Assembly: GCA_017381365.1 (NCBI GenBank)
Contig: JAFOCI010000079.1
Location: 1 to 64,000, forward strand
Length of the DNA stretch: 64,000 nucleotides
From: Treponema sp.
Lineage (GTDB): Bacteria; Spirochaetota; Spirochaetia; Treponematales; Treponemataceae
Direction of reading: 5' to 3'
Position 1 is the stretch's first letter. Every line of letters starts with the position of its first letter. Below are positions 19,289 to 26,578 of this stretch, piece by piece. A program made the position numbers and the translations under genes. The notes under the pieces were generated by a model, which had not been told where the DNA came from, did no database searches, and was given only the letters and a program-made list of their open reading frames with translations.

Positions 19289-20404
19289 ATGAAAGTTGCA
19301 ATTGTACATGACTGGCTTGTAAATTATGGTGGAGCAGAACTTTTTGTTGAATATCTTTTGAATATTTATCCAGATGCCGAAATTTTCACTCTGGTATACG
19401 ACAAAAAAAGAATAGGAAATCACTTCACAAACTGTAAGATTCATACTTCAAACATTCAGAGACTTCCAATGGCAAGCAAGCTCTATACAAAACTATTGAA
19501 ATTCATGCCACAAGCTTTTGAAGCCTTTGACTTTACAGGTTACGACCTTGTAATTTCATCATCATCTTCCTGCGCAAAAGGTGTAATAACACCACCTTAT
19601 GTACCTCACGTTGCATTCATTCATTCTCCAATGAGATATGCATGGGACCTGTTCTTTGACTACAGAAAACGAAGTGGAAAACTTACCCGGTTCTTTATGA
19701 ACAGATGGATTCCTTCCTTGCGCTTGTGGGATTACGTTTCCAGCCAGCGAATTGACACTATCATCGCAAATTCAAAATTCATTGCCAGAAGAATTAAAAA
19801 ATTCTGGAACCGAGAGGCACAGGTAATCTATCTTCCTGTTGATGTAAGCAGATTCAATCCAAACGATAAGGAACGAGAGGATTTTTACGTAGCTTTCAGC
19901 CGTCTTGTTCCATATAAACGTATTGACCTTGCTATTTCTGCCTGCAAAAAACTTGGAAAAAAACTTGTTGTCATTGGTGGCGGTTCAGAAATGGACAATC
20001 TGAAAAAACTTGCCGGAAACCACAAAAACATCACTTTCCTTGGAAGAGCCTCTGATGAAGTTCTTCAGGATCATCTTCAGCGCTGCAAAGCATTGCTTTT
20101 CTGTGCAGAAGAAGATTTTGGCTTTGTTCCGCTTGAAGCACAAGCATGCGGGAGTCCTGTAATTGCTTTTGGCCGTGGCGGTGCACTTGAAACTGTTGTA
20201 AACGAAAAAACAGGTCTTTTCTTTGAAAAACAGGAAATAGACTCTCTTGCAGACGCAATCATACGTTTTGAAAAACTAGATTCAGAAGGAATTTTCAAAA
20301 AAGAAGAAATTGTAACTCATGCAAGATCATTTACAGAGGAAAGATTTCAGACAGAATTTAAAAAGGCTGTAGAAGATACAATTGAAAAAATTAAAATTTT
20401 TTAA
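19289..20404 (+). CDS. GT4-type glycosyltransferase, WbaZ-like
   Basis: The product is 371 residues. It starts MKVAIVHDWLVNYGGAE, the usual opening of WbaZ-like mannosyltransferases of O-antigen clusters. FIHSPMRYAWDLFFDYR is another conserved block. FSRLVPYKRIDLAI opens the donor domain, and FCAEEDFGFVPLEAQACG carries the paired acidic residues. GGAG (19280-19283) is 5 nt before the ATG at 19289 but only 2 nt before the one at 19286, so 19289 is the better start. It is the last gene of the unit; a separate promoter follows at 20438. Confidence 0.85.
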   Translation: MKVAIVHDWLVNYGGAELFVEYLLNIYPDAEIFTLVYDKKRIGNHFTNCKIHTSNIQRLPMASKLYTKLLKFMPQAFEAFDFTGYDLVISSSSSCAKGVITPPYVPHVAFIHSPMRYAWDLFFDYRKRSGKLTRFFMNRWIPSLRLWDYVSSQRIDTIIANSKFIARRIKKFWNREAQVIYLPVDVSRFNPNDKEREDFYVAFSRLVPYKRIDLAISACKKLGKKLVVIGGGSEMDNLKKLAGNHKNITFLGRASDEVLQDHLQRCKALLFCAEEDFGFVPLEAQACGSPVIAFGRGGALETVVNEKTGLFFEKQEIDSLADAIIRFEKLDSEGIFKKEEIVTHARSFTEERFQTEFKKAVEDTIEKIKIF

Positions 20405-20437
20405 AATATGATAAAATTTAATGAAATAGTACATATA

Positions 20438-20466
20438 TAGACAGTTATTACATTTTAGATTAAAAT
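20438..20466 (+). promoter_or_regulatory. Promoter for the WbaP-type gene, predicted near-leaderless
   Basis: A -35 TAGACA (20438-20443), a 17-bp spacer and a -10 TAAAAT (20461-20466) precede the ATG at 20476 by 9 nt. No Shine-Dalgarno is present. The boxes are one mismatch each from consensus. Confidence 0.55.
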
Positions 20467-20475
20467 GAATAAGTT

Positions 20476-21972
20476 ATGACTTCTAAAGATTTTATTACTT
20501 ATTTTAAGAAAACATATAAAAACGGTACAAGTTCTTTTTTGTCTGGAGTTATGATTATGATTTCAGACATAATCGGTCTTTTCTGCTGTATTGGTATAGC
20601 ATTTCTTTTTGTGAACCTTATTTCTCCTCCTTCGATTAATTTCAGATCTTTTATAAATTATTCATTTTATTTTCCGTTGATTCTTATCGTATTTTATGCA
20701 GCAAAGCTTTACCCAGGAATTATGGTAAGTCCTTCTGAAGAAGTAAAAAAATTGTGTTTATGCTCTTTTTTCTGTTATTTTGGTATTTCTGTAAGTATAT
20801 TCTTTCTTATAAGATTACCTGAACAGCTTGAATACTTTTATTCCACCCAGAACAGTTTTACAAGGGACTACGTTGTACAGGACAGTTCAAGTATTGGTAT
20901 TATAAGTGCATTTTTAATAGCTACCCCTATCTCTGCGATACTATTACCAGGTCTTCGGGAAGTTGCCAGACATTTTTTAGGTAGATTTTCATTCTGGGGT
21001 GTACCTGCTGTAATATACGTAACAGGAAACAGTGGAAACGCTGTAATAGAACGATTAACATCAAGAAAGTATCTTGGTTACAAACCTGCAGTTATTATTG
21101 ACAGTTCAGCTTCTGAATGTTCTATGAACGGAGATATTCCAGTATTCCCAGAAAGCAATGAAATACTGGAAGCGATAAAACATTTAAATATAAAAGTTGC
21201 AATCATGTGTGATTACAAAGGACAGATACGTCCAATCATCTCCACTTATCGCTATACAATGAATGTATCGAGTCAGCAGGATTTTTTTGCAAGTTCTATG
21301 AGCGTAAAAGATATTGGTGGTATTCTTGCTGCTGCATCTACCCATAACCTTACAAAAGCTGGAAACCTTTTCATTAAACGTCTTTTGGATTTGATAATGT
21401 GCTTTATTCTTGCAATTTTTGTTATACCTGTTTCTATCGTAATTGCTGTTATTATAAAAGCTACATCTAAAGGAACAGTTTTTTACGGACATGAACGAGT
21501 TGGAAAAAATGGAAAAACAATTAAATGCTGGAAATTCCGTTCAATGTTCAGCAACAGTCAGGAAATGCTTGAACAGATTTTAGCAACAGATCCTGTTCGT
21601 CGGGAAGAATGGGAAAAAGACCGTAAATTTGTAGATGATCCGAGAGTTACTCCTTTTGGAAAATTTTTGCGAAAAACAAGTCTTGATGAACTTCCTCAAT
21701 TATGGAACATTTTTGTAGGTGAAATGAGTTTTATTGGTCCAAGACCTGTTACAAAAAGCGAACTGATTAAATATGGAAATGATGCGGACTACGTTCTATC
21801 TGTTACACCAGGATTAAGCGGTATGTGGCAAATTTCAGGACGTTCTGATACAGGTTATGAAGAGAGAGTTCAGCTTGACTCTTTTTATATTCAAAACTGG
21901 TCTATCTGGCTTGATTTATGGATTCTTATTAAAACTGTTTGGGTTGTTATTAACGGCAAAGGTGCATATTAA
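20476..21972 (+). CDS. WbaP-type undecaprenyl-phosphate sugar phosphotransferase
   Basis: The product is 498 residues. It has four or five N-terminal membrane spans (to about residue 170), a central nucleotide-binding-like region (VIYVTGNSGNAVIERL), then the membrane-associated catalytic domain from about 295. The family's catalytic region is visible in KCWKFRSMF, KFLRKTSLDELPQLWN and MSFIGPRPV, where the Asp-Glu pair follows TSL. It transfers a sugar-1-phosphate (galactose or glucose in known WbaP) to undecaprenyl phosphate and so starts polymer synthesis on the cytoplasmic face. Placed beside the glycosyltransferases, it is the likely first enzyme for the glycan. Its stop overlaps the next start (TAATG). 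Confidence 0.92.
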   Translation: MTSKDFITYFKKTYKNGTSSFLSGVMIMISDIIGLFCCIGIAFLFVNLISPPSINFRSFINYSFYFPLILIVFYAAKLYPGIMVSPSEEVKKLCLCSFFCYFGISVSIFFLIRLPEQLEYFYSTQNSFTRDYVVQDSSSIGIISAFLIATPISAILLPGLREVARHFLGRFSFWGVPAVIYVTGNSGNAVIERLTSRKYLGYKPAVIIDSSASECSMNGDIPVFPESNEILEAIKHLNIKVAIMCDYKGQIRPIISTYRYTMNVSSQQDFFASSMSVKDIGGILAAASTHNLTKAGNLFIKRLLDLIMCFILAIFVIPVSIVIAVIIKATSKGTVFYGHERVGKNGKTIKCWKFRSMFSNSQEMLEQILATDPVRREEWEKDRKFVDDPRVTPFGKFLRKTSLDELPQLWNIFVGEMSFIGPRPVTKSELIKYGNDADYVLSVTPGLSGMWQISGRSDTGYEERVQLDSFYIQNWSIWLDLWILIKTVWVVINGKGAY

Positions 21973-23597
21973 TGAAAAAAGTTCTCTCGTTCTTTACATT
22001 CTTCTCTATTTTTACGGTTTTATGTGCTAATAATTATAAAATTTCTAATGTGAATTATGAATTACATGGCCAAACTAGAAAATATGCACTTGATACTAAA
22101 GTTGAAATTGACAAGAACAGAATTTTTAAAAATGAAGATGAACTAATAAAATATATTGAAGATTATAAAATACGATTGAATAATATACGTGCTTTTGAAA
22201 ATATTTCTGTAGATTTTAAAGTACATGAAGCAGATGAAAATGATATTTTACCTGTAGAACTATTTGTAATTACGGATGATAGTCATCATATGCTTATAGT
22301 ACCATATCCAAAATACAGTTCAACAAGTGGTTTAAATATCAAATTAAAAGCCAGGGATACAAATTTTCTAGGTTTTCTTGAAACAATGTCATCTGAAGTT
22401 AAAATTGAAATGTGTGGATCAAACCCAAACCCTGTTATGGGTTTTGGATTCAATTTTGATGTACCATTTAAACTAAAAGCTTTTGATGCTGTGTGGTTAA
22501 ACAGCTATGACATTGAATATGAAGTTTCTCAAAAATCGCCTTCATGGAATTTTATGACGGGATTAAAACTTACAAAAAACTTCAAAAAATTTTCAATTGT
22601 AAATCAGTTCAATCAATACTCAGTTAGAAAAGTAGATTATGATTATACAACAACAGACGGAAAAATTGAAAATATTGATGAACTTACTTATTTTACAGAA
22701 AGTTATATGTTTGCAGTGCCTATAACTGTTCAAGATATTGATAACTGGGGAAAAGTTCTTTACACACCAGCCGTTACTTTTGCTGCTAACTGGACCTGTG
22801 ATGATATAAATGACAATGTCAGAGATTCAATCGTTTCCCAAGGTATTGTTTTTTTACAGACACTTTCTACTGCTCGTGCAAACTGGATTGAAAACTTTAG
22901 AAATGGTCTTGCAATTTCTATTGGTCAATCAGTTTCCTATGCATTTACAAATAACGCTATTTCAAGTGCTTTACAATGTGAAATTATGCTTTATAAAGCA
23001 ATTGAAATTCCTATAAAAAATCATAGTTTTAACTTTGGTATTAACTCTAGAATATATGGATTTGCAAATTTAAAAGGTTACACTGATTTTGGAGACAGAT
23101 TACGAGGTATTGTTTCTGACCAGAAATTTGCATGGAATGAATCAATAACAAAAGAACAACTTGGAGACGAACAATTTGTAGAAGATTACTTTAATATCGT
23201 TTCAAGTAAAGCATGTTCATCCCGGGCCGGACTTGTTGTTAATGTTGATGTTCCGATTAAGCTTGGACGAATATATTGGGAATATGTTCCTATAATAAAA
23301 CATATAAAGTTCGCAAGATATTTTGATATGGAAGTCCAGGTTTCTCCTTTTATAGATTTTGCATTATGTCATAACAAAGTAACAGGATCATTCTTTAATC
23401 CTGCTGACGGTTTTTTGTCTGGCGGTATAGAAGGAATTATTTTCCCTTTAAAAATGCGGGGAATTCAAGTTAGAGCCAGTCTTGGTGTTGATTTAAGTCG
23501 TAAAATGCCGTATTTAAAAGGGAAATTCAATCAGGATTGGCGAGATTCCACTAAAAAAAGTTACGAACTTTCTATTGGTATCGGTTTACATTACTAA
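21972..23597 (+). CDS. Omp85-like outer-membrane protein with a POTRA-like N terminus
   Basis: The product is 541 residues with a signal peptide (about 18 residues). Residues 20-115 look like one or two POTRA-type units (an IRAFENISVDFKV strand near 65-80), followed by VPYPKYSSTSGLNIKLKARD and NFLGF, which resembles the entry to a BamA/TamA barrel. The rest alternates in beta-strand fashion and ends YELSIGIGLHY, with a terminal aromatic residue. The start shares its A with the stop of the WbaP gene, so the two are coupled, suggesting a part in placing the glycan or its export machinery. The Omp85 assignment is by pattern only. Confidence 0.6.
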   Translation: MKKVLSFFTFFSIFTVLCANNYKISNVNYELHGQTRKYALDTKVEIDKNRIFKNEDELIKYIEDYKIRLNNIRAFENISVDFKVHEADENDILPVELFVITDDSHHMLIVPYPKYSSTSGLNIKLKARDTNFLGFLETMSSEVKIEMCGSNPNPVMGFGFNFDVPFKLKAFDAVWLNSYDIEYEVSQKSPSWNFMTGLKLTKNFKKFSIVNQFNQYSVRKVDYDYTTTDGKIENIDELTYFTESYMFAVPITVQDIDNWGKVLYTPAVTFAANWTCDDINDNVRDSIVSQGIVFLQTLSTARANWIENFRNGLAISIGQSVSYAFTNNAISSALQCEIMLYKAIEIPIKNHSFNFGINSRIYGFANLKGYTDFGDRLRGIVSDQKFAWNESITKEQLGDEQFVEDYFNIVSSKACSSRAGLVVNVDVPIKLGRIYWEYVPIIKHIKFARYFDMEVQVSPFIDFALCHNKVTGSFFNPADGFLSGGIEGIIFPLKMRGIQVRASLGVDLSRKMPYLKGKFNQDWRDSTKKSYELSIGIGLHY

Positions 23598-24700
23598 TTA
23601 TTATTCAATTCACTTAAAAAATAAGAACTTTTCTCGCTCCAATACGGTTCTGGAGAATAATTCTTTACTACATTAAAAAGCTGTATGGCAAATGTATTAT
23701 AGTGAACAGAATAAGCATCATCAGCTAAATTATAAAAACATCTCCAAACGTCATTTTCAATTCCCCATTCAATAATGTCTGGATATAATTGAAGTTCTTG
23801 AAAGAAATCCTGAATATTCTTATAAGAATATTCAGGATTTCTTTTCTGAATTACAGAGTTAATCTTTGTAAATGCAGTGATTACACAAATCATACTTGTA
23901 TCCAATGCCTTATTAATATCAAACTTTCTGTAAAATTCAGATATTTTATAATATGCTTTTAATGTATTTGCATTCTCATTTCTGTATAATTGAAAGAATT
24001 TTTCAAGACAATTCTTTTTGCTGCTTGATATAGTATTTTTCATTGCATCAATTAAAATTTTATCTTTAAATGTTTTATCTTGAGCAAGAATTAAAAGAAG
24101 ATCTTTTTCATATTGTTCATAATTTTTTAGTGTGTAACTTATATCAGCTAAATCGTACAAAATGTCATATTTATCATTAATATTATCTAATACATCACTA
24201 TTTTTTAAACATTGATTATAATATCTGACAGCAAATTCATATTCGCCTTCCAGCTTGTATATACTTGCAATTAAATAATCCGCTTCAGGATATTCTGAAA
24301 TTCCTCTCAAATAATCCATAAACTTATTTTTTGAATCATTAAAATCAAAATTTCGGACAATTTTACTATACCAATCAATAATTTCAATTGCATCATAATC
24401 CTGTCTATCAGCAAGAACCTTCAAAGTATCTGCAAGTGAATCACCCGCGTATTTTACTTCTGCTGGTTTAAAAGAATTTTCAAGAAGAGAAATCTCATAA
24501 CTATTTCGTTCTTTTCTTATCTGTTTTGCTTCTTCGGCAAGTTTCAAAGCTTCACCATAATTTTGATTTTCAAATGCAATTTGCGCAGAATTTAATGTTT
24601 TTTTATCTCGGCAAAAGACATTGTAATCGGCTTCTGCAAACAGCGCTGAGATGTGTAAAGTAAAAAAGATAAATACTGCAATTTTTACTGATAATTTCAT
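23594..24700 (-). CDS. Exported TPR-like protein
   Basis: The product is 368 residues with a signal peptide ending near FAEA (residue 24). Helical repeat-like stretches follow, for example SAQIAFENQNYGEALKLAEEA and DYLIASIYKLEGEYEFAVRYY, which fit tetratricopeptide repeats. It is probably periplasmic. The function is unknown. Its start overlaps the ispG stop by 4 nt (ATGA), so it is translated as the second gene of that unit. Its stop overlaps the stop of the opposite-strand Omp85-like gene by 4 bases, leaving no room for a terminator between them. Confidence 0.7.
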   Translation of the reverse strand: MKLSVKIAVFIFFTLHISALFAEADYNVFCRDKKTLNSAQIAFENQNYGEALKLAEEAKQIRKERNSYEISLLENSFKPAEVKYAGDSLADTLKVLADRQDYDAIEIIDWYSKIVRNFDFNDSKNKFMDYLRGISEYPEADYLIASIYKLEGEYEFAVRYYNQCLKNSDVLDNINDKYDILYDLADISYTLKNYEQYEKDLLLILAQDKTFKDKILIDAMKNTISSSKKNCLEKFFQLYRNENANTLKAYYKISEFYRKFDINKALDTSMICVITAFTKINSVIQKRNPEYSYKNIQDFFQELQLYPDIIEWGIENDVWRCFYNLADDAYSVHYNTFAIQLFNVVKNYSPEPYWSEKSSYFLSELNNN

Positions 24701-25800
24701 AAAGATTTTAATTCTTCCTCAAATACTTTATCGGCATCTATGGCCTGAATTGTTCGTATTATTTCACCTTTCTTAAAAATTATAGCTTTATCACCTGCAC
24801 CAGCAATACCAATATCTGCATGTTTTCCTTCTCCAGGACCATTTACAATACATCCCATAACAGCTATAGTTATGTCTTTATCCATTCCCAACAGTTTATT
24901 CTGCCATCTGTCTACAAAAGAATGTACATCAAAACCTTCTCGACCACATCTAGGACAGCTAATTAATGTTACACCGCCTTTACGCAATCCACATTCATGC
25001 AGAATTTCACGACCAGTTATAACTTCATTTGCAGGTGCAGATGACAAGCTTACGCGAATGGTACTTCCTATGCCTTCTTTCAACAAATGAGTAAATGCCA
25101 TTGTAGATTTAACTACGCCTGTAATAAGCGGTCCAGCTTCTGTAACGCCAACATGAAGCGGAATGTTATATTTTCGGGCAAAAGCTTCATTTGCATCAAT
25201 GGTTTCCTGTACACTTGATGCTTTCATACTTACAACGTATTGATCAAATTTTAGTTCTTCAAAAACTTCTGCTTCTATGGCAGCAGTTTCTGCTAAGGCA
25301 ACTGCCCGAGTCATTTCACCTTTTTCTACCTTTTCCGCAAGATCTTTTGGTAAACTTCCTGTATTAACTCCAATACGAATTGCAGCACCTTTTTCTCTGC
25401 AGGCGGCAACAACCTTTTCAACTCTGTCACGGCTACCAATATTGCCTGGATTGATTCGAATTGCAGCTACATTACCTTTTAGACACTCAAGAGCTAATCT
25501 ATAATCAAAATGAATATCTGCCACAAGAGGCATATCTGTATTTTCCTGAATTTTTACAAGACTTGCGGCACTTTTCATATCAGGAACTGCAAAACGAAGA
25601 ATATCACATCCTAAAGCTTTTAGTTCATTTATCTGACGTATAATATCTGTAAGCGCTTCATTATCTTCACAGATGTTTGTGATTCCAGCTTTCCACATTG
25701 TCTGAATTGTTACTGGTTCATCGCCACCAATTCCAATACGTTTTACATTTCCGTTTCCACCTAAAAAAACTGTACGTGGTTTCATAAAATTAGTATCCAT
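24697..25800 (-). CDS. ispG: 4-hydroxy-3-methylbut-2-en-1-yl diphosphate synthase (MEP pathway)
   Basis: The product is 367 residues from ATG 25800. IspG turns methylerythritol cyclodiphosphate into HMBPP using a 4Fe-4S cluster. The three cluster cysteines are visible in SCPRCGREG and AVMGCIVNGPGEG. The N-terminal TIM-barrel part begins MKPRTVFLGG and includes TIQTMWKAG and ADIHFDYRLALE. A longer frame to 25905 exists only because the repeat element upstream is open there; it is not homologous, so that extension is rejected. A second in-frame ATG (25785) could also serve. The undecaprenyl carrier used by the WbaP-type enzyme depends on this pathway. Confidence 0.95.
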   Translation of the reverse strand: MDTNFMKPRTVFLGGNGNVKRIGIGGDEPVTIQTMWKAGITNICEDNEALTDIIRQINELKALGCDILRFAVPDMKSAASLVKIQENTDMPLVADIHFDYRLALECLKGNVAAIRINPGNIGSRDRVEKVVAACREKGAAIRIGVNTGSLPKDLAEKVEKGEMTRAVALAETAAIEAEVFEELKFDQYVVSMKASSVQETIDANEAFARKYNIPLHVGVTEAGPLITGVVKSTMAFTHLLKEGIGSTIRVSLSSAPANEVITGREILHECGLRKGGVTLISCPRCGREGFDVHSFVDRWQNKLLGMDKDITIAVMGCIVNGPGEGKHADIGIAGAGDKAIIFKKGEIIRTIQAIDADKVFEEELKSL

Positions 25801-25806
25801 AGTTTT

Positions 25807-25812
25807 ATTATA
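25807..25812 (-). promoter_or_regulatory. -10 box for ispG
   Basis: TATAAT on the minus strand lies 6 nt upstream of ATG 25800. No good -35 box is found at 16-18 bp and no Shine-Dalgarno follows, so this would also be a leaderless start. The palindromic element (25835-25999) begins just upstream. Confidence 0.45.
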
Positions 25813-25834
25813 CAATATGTTTAAAAACAAAAAA

Positions 25835-25999
25835 GAGACTGTCCAATAAGTTTGCATTAAGGTGGTTGAGATTATCGAAACCACCACATTTAGTGTAGCA
25901 GTCATTTCGACGAGTGATTTCTGAGCCCTTCGACAGGCTCAGAAACCACCTGTCGAAGGGCTCAATGAGCGCTACACTCATTACTTTTGGGACAGCCCC
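25835..25999. repeat. Palindromic intergenic element, copy 2 (long form)
   Basis: Its outer ends are GAGACTGTCC and GGACAGCCCC, with the same GGTGGTT/AACCACC hairpin as copy 1. It also has the AGTGTAGC/GCTACACT stem, and nested in that stem's loop is an extra hairpin with arms GAGCCCTTCGACAGG and CCTGTCGAAGGGCTC. It fills most of the 293-bp gap between atpK and ispG. No protein is credibly encoded in the gap. Confidence 0.9.
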
Positions 26000-26093
26000 T
26001 TTCAATATCATGAATTTAAGGAACAAATAATAGCAGCTGTTTAACAAATCAATAAAGGATTCATTTCACAGCCACAAAATTATTTCTTACTTA

Positions 26094-26528
26094 TTATTTA
26101 CAAACGATCATAGAGAATACCATTGCGAACAAAGCAACAGTTTCACAAAGACCTACTACCATGATGTACTGAGCAAAACCTTTTCCTGTTTCACCAAGAG
26201 CATCTGAACCTGCAGCACCAGCTTTACCCTGAGCGATAGCAGAGAAACACATAGCAAGACCTGAAGCAATACCAATACCAAGAAGGAATGCAGGATTTGT
26301 TGCTGAAGCCTTAGCCATTGTCTGCATCAAAAGAAAACCGTAAATAGTCTGAGTCAAAGGAGCACCTGCAAATACTGTAAGAATGAATGGAGCTGGCTTA
26401 TTATTTACATAACAACGTTTCCATGCACCAATAGCACCCTGTCCAGCAGTTCCAATACCAATTGCTGAACCAATAGCAGCAATACCCATACAAACAGCAG
26501 CACCTAACATACCAAAATCAAAAGTCAT
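26094..26528 (-). CDS. atpK: V-type ATPase subunit K (membrane rotor proteolipid)
   Basis: The product is 144 residues with four membrane helices, a duplicated hairpin as in 16-kDa V-type K subunits. The ion-carrying glutamate is Glu129 in GLCETVALF. Thr59, Gln60 and Tyr63 in APLTQTIYGF, and Gln100 in SAIAQGKAG, occupy the places of the Na+ ligands and neighbouring tyrosine known from Enterococcus hirae NtpK (Thr64, Gln65, Tyr68, Gln110, Glu139). Sodium coupling is therefore likely. AGGAG lies about 8 nt before the ATG. A stem-loop sits just upstream of it. It is the last gene of the operon and its product is needed in many copies per complex. Confidence 0.93.
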   Translation of the reverse strand: MTFDFGMLGAAVCMGIAAIGSAIGIGTAGQGAIGAWKRCYVNNKPAPFILTVFAGAPLTQTIYGFLLMQTMAKASATNPAFLLGIGIASGLAMCFSAIAQGKAGAAGSDALGETGKGFAQYIMVVGLCETVALFAMVFSMIVCK

Positions 26529-26542
26529 AATTTAATCTCCTG

Positions 26543-26564
26543 TTGCGGAACAGATGTTCCGCAA
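26543..26564 (-). promoter_or_regulatory. Stem-loop between atpI and atpK
   Basis: A perfect 9-bp stem TTGCGGAAC/GTTCCGCAA with a 4-nt loop lies between the atpI stop and the atpK Shine-Dalgarno (26537-26541), ending 1-2 nt short of it. No U-run follows it in the direction of transcription, so it is not a typical terminator. It could be a processing or stabilising element that sets atpK expression apart. Confidence 0.6.
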
Positions 26565-26578
26565 AATTATTTTTTATT

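Noticed and set aside
25801-25905. A 35-residue N-terminal extension of ispG
   Set aside because: The extension is encoded by the repeat element and runs through the -10 box; the conserved IspG start is at MDTNF/MKPRTVFLGG.
25808-26047. A 79-codon leftward open frame covering repeat copy 2
   Set aside because: It consists of the palindromic element read through by chance; similar peptide strings would arise at any copy, and it has no ribosome site.
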